Origin: Paludibacteraceae bacterium
GTDB taxonomy: Bacteria > Bacteroidota > Bacteroidia > Bacteroidales > Paludibacteraceae
Length of the DNA stretch: 64,000 bases
Assembly (NCBI GenBank): GCA_024693065.1
Contig: JAILLP010000006.1
Coordinates: forward strand, 186,001-250,000
Direction: 5' to 3'
Under the pieces are notes generated by a model. That model worked only from the letters and a program-made list of their open reading frames with translations. It was not told the DNA's origin and did no database searches. Both the position numbers and the translations under genes were made by a program. Below are positions 63,155 to 64,000 of this stretch, one piece after another. How positions within the stretch are numbered: position 1 is the first letter of the stretch; each line of letters starts with the position of its first letter.

Positions 63155-64000
63155 TTATTTGCGCACGATAGCCTCCGCCAATGCCTCTATCTGCGGTTTG
63201 TCCGCCTCCTTCATGCGGCTCTTAATCGTCACGACTGGCTCCACGATCTCCACCGCCTTCATCTTCTCCAGCATCTCACGCATGATGCGTGCCGCCTGTG
63301 GCGCCCATGTGCCGTTCTCGATCAGACCGACACGGCGACGCTGGTATCCCTTGATGGAGAGCTTGTGCAGGAAGTTGTGCATAGGAGGGAAGATGCCTCC
63401 GTCGTAGGTGGCGCAGGCCAACACCATGGATTCCATCCTGAAAGCGTCTTCTATCGCCTCAGCGACGTCATCACGGCTCAAATCAGTAATAGCTACCTTG
63501 GTGGCTCCTTTTGCGCTTAGAGAGGCTGCGATCGCCTCCGCCGCCGCACGTGTGCCTCCGTGGATGGATGCGTATGCGACCAACACACCGCCTGGCGTCT
63601 CCACATCATACTTGCACCAGATGGAATAGAGACGGATAGCCTCTTTCAACAAATCGTTCTCAAGAACCGGTCCGTGCAATGGACAAATCTTCTCGATCGT
63701 CAACGCAGATGCTTTGCGCAACAGGGCGTCCACCTGCGCACCGTACTTTCCGCAGATGTTGAAGTAGTAGCGACGGGCTTCGCATGCCCAATCGTCCGGG
63801 TCTGCTCCGTACACGCCGAACTTGCCGAATCCGTCGGCCGAGAAGAGCGTTTTCTCACTCTCCAAGTAGGTGACGATCACCTCTGGCCAGTGGACCATCG
63901 GTGCGGTGAAGAAACGTAGCGTATTGTTGCCCAAAGAGAGGGCGTCGCCTTCTCCCACGGCTTTCGTCGTGAAGGTTTTTCCCTCGAAGAATTGTCCCAT
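63155..64000 (-). CDS. FprA-type flavodiiron protein, 5' part outside window
   Basis: 281 residues visible of a family of about 390-400; the start and N-terminal metallo-beta-lactamase strands lie beyond base 64,000. Diiron ligand regions seen: APMVHWPEV (His), LFSADGFGKFG (Asp) and CPLHGPVLE (His). The C-terminal flavodoxin-like domain starts at VLVAYASIHGGTRAAAEAIA (FMN loop). Such enzymes reduce O2 to water or NO to N2O in anaerobes, fitting a Bacteroidales host. The Met at 63,998-64,000 is internal. Confidence 0.9.
   Translation of the reverse strand: MGQFFEGKTFTTKAVGEGDALSLGNNTLRFFTAPMVHWPEVIVTYLESEKTLFSADGFGKFGVYGADPDDWACEARRYYFNICGKYGAQVDALLRKASALTIEKICPLHGPVLENDLLKEAIRLYSIWCKYDVETPGGVLVAYASIHGGTRAAAEAIAASLSAKGATKVAITDLSRDDVAEAIEDAFRMESMVLACATYDGGIFPPMHNFLHKLSIKGYQRRRVGLIENGTWAPQAARIMREMLEKMKAVEIVEPVVTIKSRMKEADKPQIEALAEAIVRK

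Noticed and set aside
1-64000. CRISPR arrays, insertion sequences, prophage genes
   Set aside because: No regularly spaced repeats, transposase, integrase or phage structural genes were seen.

Overview
The window is chromosomal DNA from a member of the Bacteroidales; the genus cannot be fixed from sequence alone. Evidence for this: the tig-clpP-clpX-recQ gene order, promoters of the Bacteroidetes type (-33 TTTG, -7 TAnnTTTG) with no conserved Shine-Dalgarno, a UpxY-type (NusG-like) antiterminator heading a polysaccharide operon, LytS/LytTR-type signalling, and a lipoprotein whose C-K-D-D start resembles the Bacteroidetes surface-export signal. No transposase, integrase, CRISPR array or complete RNA gene was seen.

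Bases 1-43,808 are one long block of minus-strand surface-polysaccharide genes. Read in the direction of transcription it holds two loci. Locus B (43,808 down to 30,050) has a WecA/MraY-type initiating transferase, Wza exporter, Wzc kinase/co-polymerase, PHP-type phosphatase, VioA-like sugar aminotransferase, ATP-grasp ligase, two unusual glycosyltransferases, an EpsG-type polymerase and three further glycosyltransferases, but no flippase. A likely terminator separates it from locus A (29,825 down to about 3,560): UpxY, a second WecA-type transferase, second Wza and Wzc, then a compact acyl-synthesis cassette (NeuD-like acyltransferase, acyl carrier protein, two KAS III enzymes, a ketoreductase), two adjacent flippases, WecB and WecC (UDP-ManNAcA synthesis), a Wzy-like polymerase, GT4, hexapeptide acyltransferase, an alpha-toroid protein and a WecG-type transferase. 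A third, more divergent wza-wzc pair follows (10,035-6,737), bracketed by inverted copies of a short repeat, then two GT2 enzymes and a UDP-glucuronate 4-epimerase-like protein. Below a repeat-filled gap at 3.0-3.56 kb lie an all-helical hypothetical protein, a third flippase and a truncated NAD-dependent epimerase, all visibly more AT-rich.

Functionally, WecA, WecB, WecC and WecG together predict an undecaprenyl-PP-HexNAc-ManNAcA start similar to enterobacterial common antigen for locus A. The KAS III/ACP/KR/NeuD cassette predicts a custom short acyl group on an amino sugar. Locus B predicts a 4-amino-4,6-dideoxyhexose that may be amidated by the ATP-grasp enzyme.

Bases 44,388-51,603 (plus strand) look like one six-gene operon: surface beta-helix lipoprotein, secreted endonuclease/phosphatase-fold enzyme, LytS-type kinase, LytTR regulator, FAD dehydrogenase, and a TerB-like membrane protein. 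Convergent to it (54,319-51,614) are an alpha/beta-hydrolase with Asp in place of the nucleophile Ser and two paralogous DjlA-like TerB-J-domain membrane proteins. The right end is housekeeping: pheT, tig, clpP, clpX, recQ, and a truncated flavodiiron (FprA-type) protein on the minus strand.
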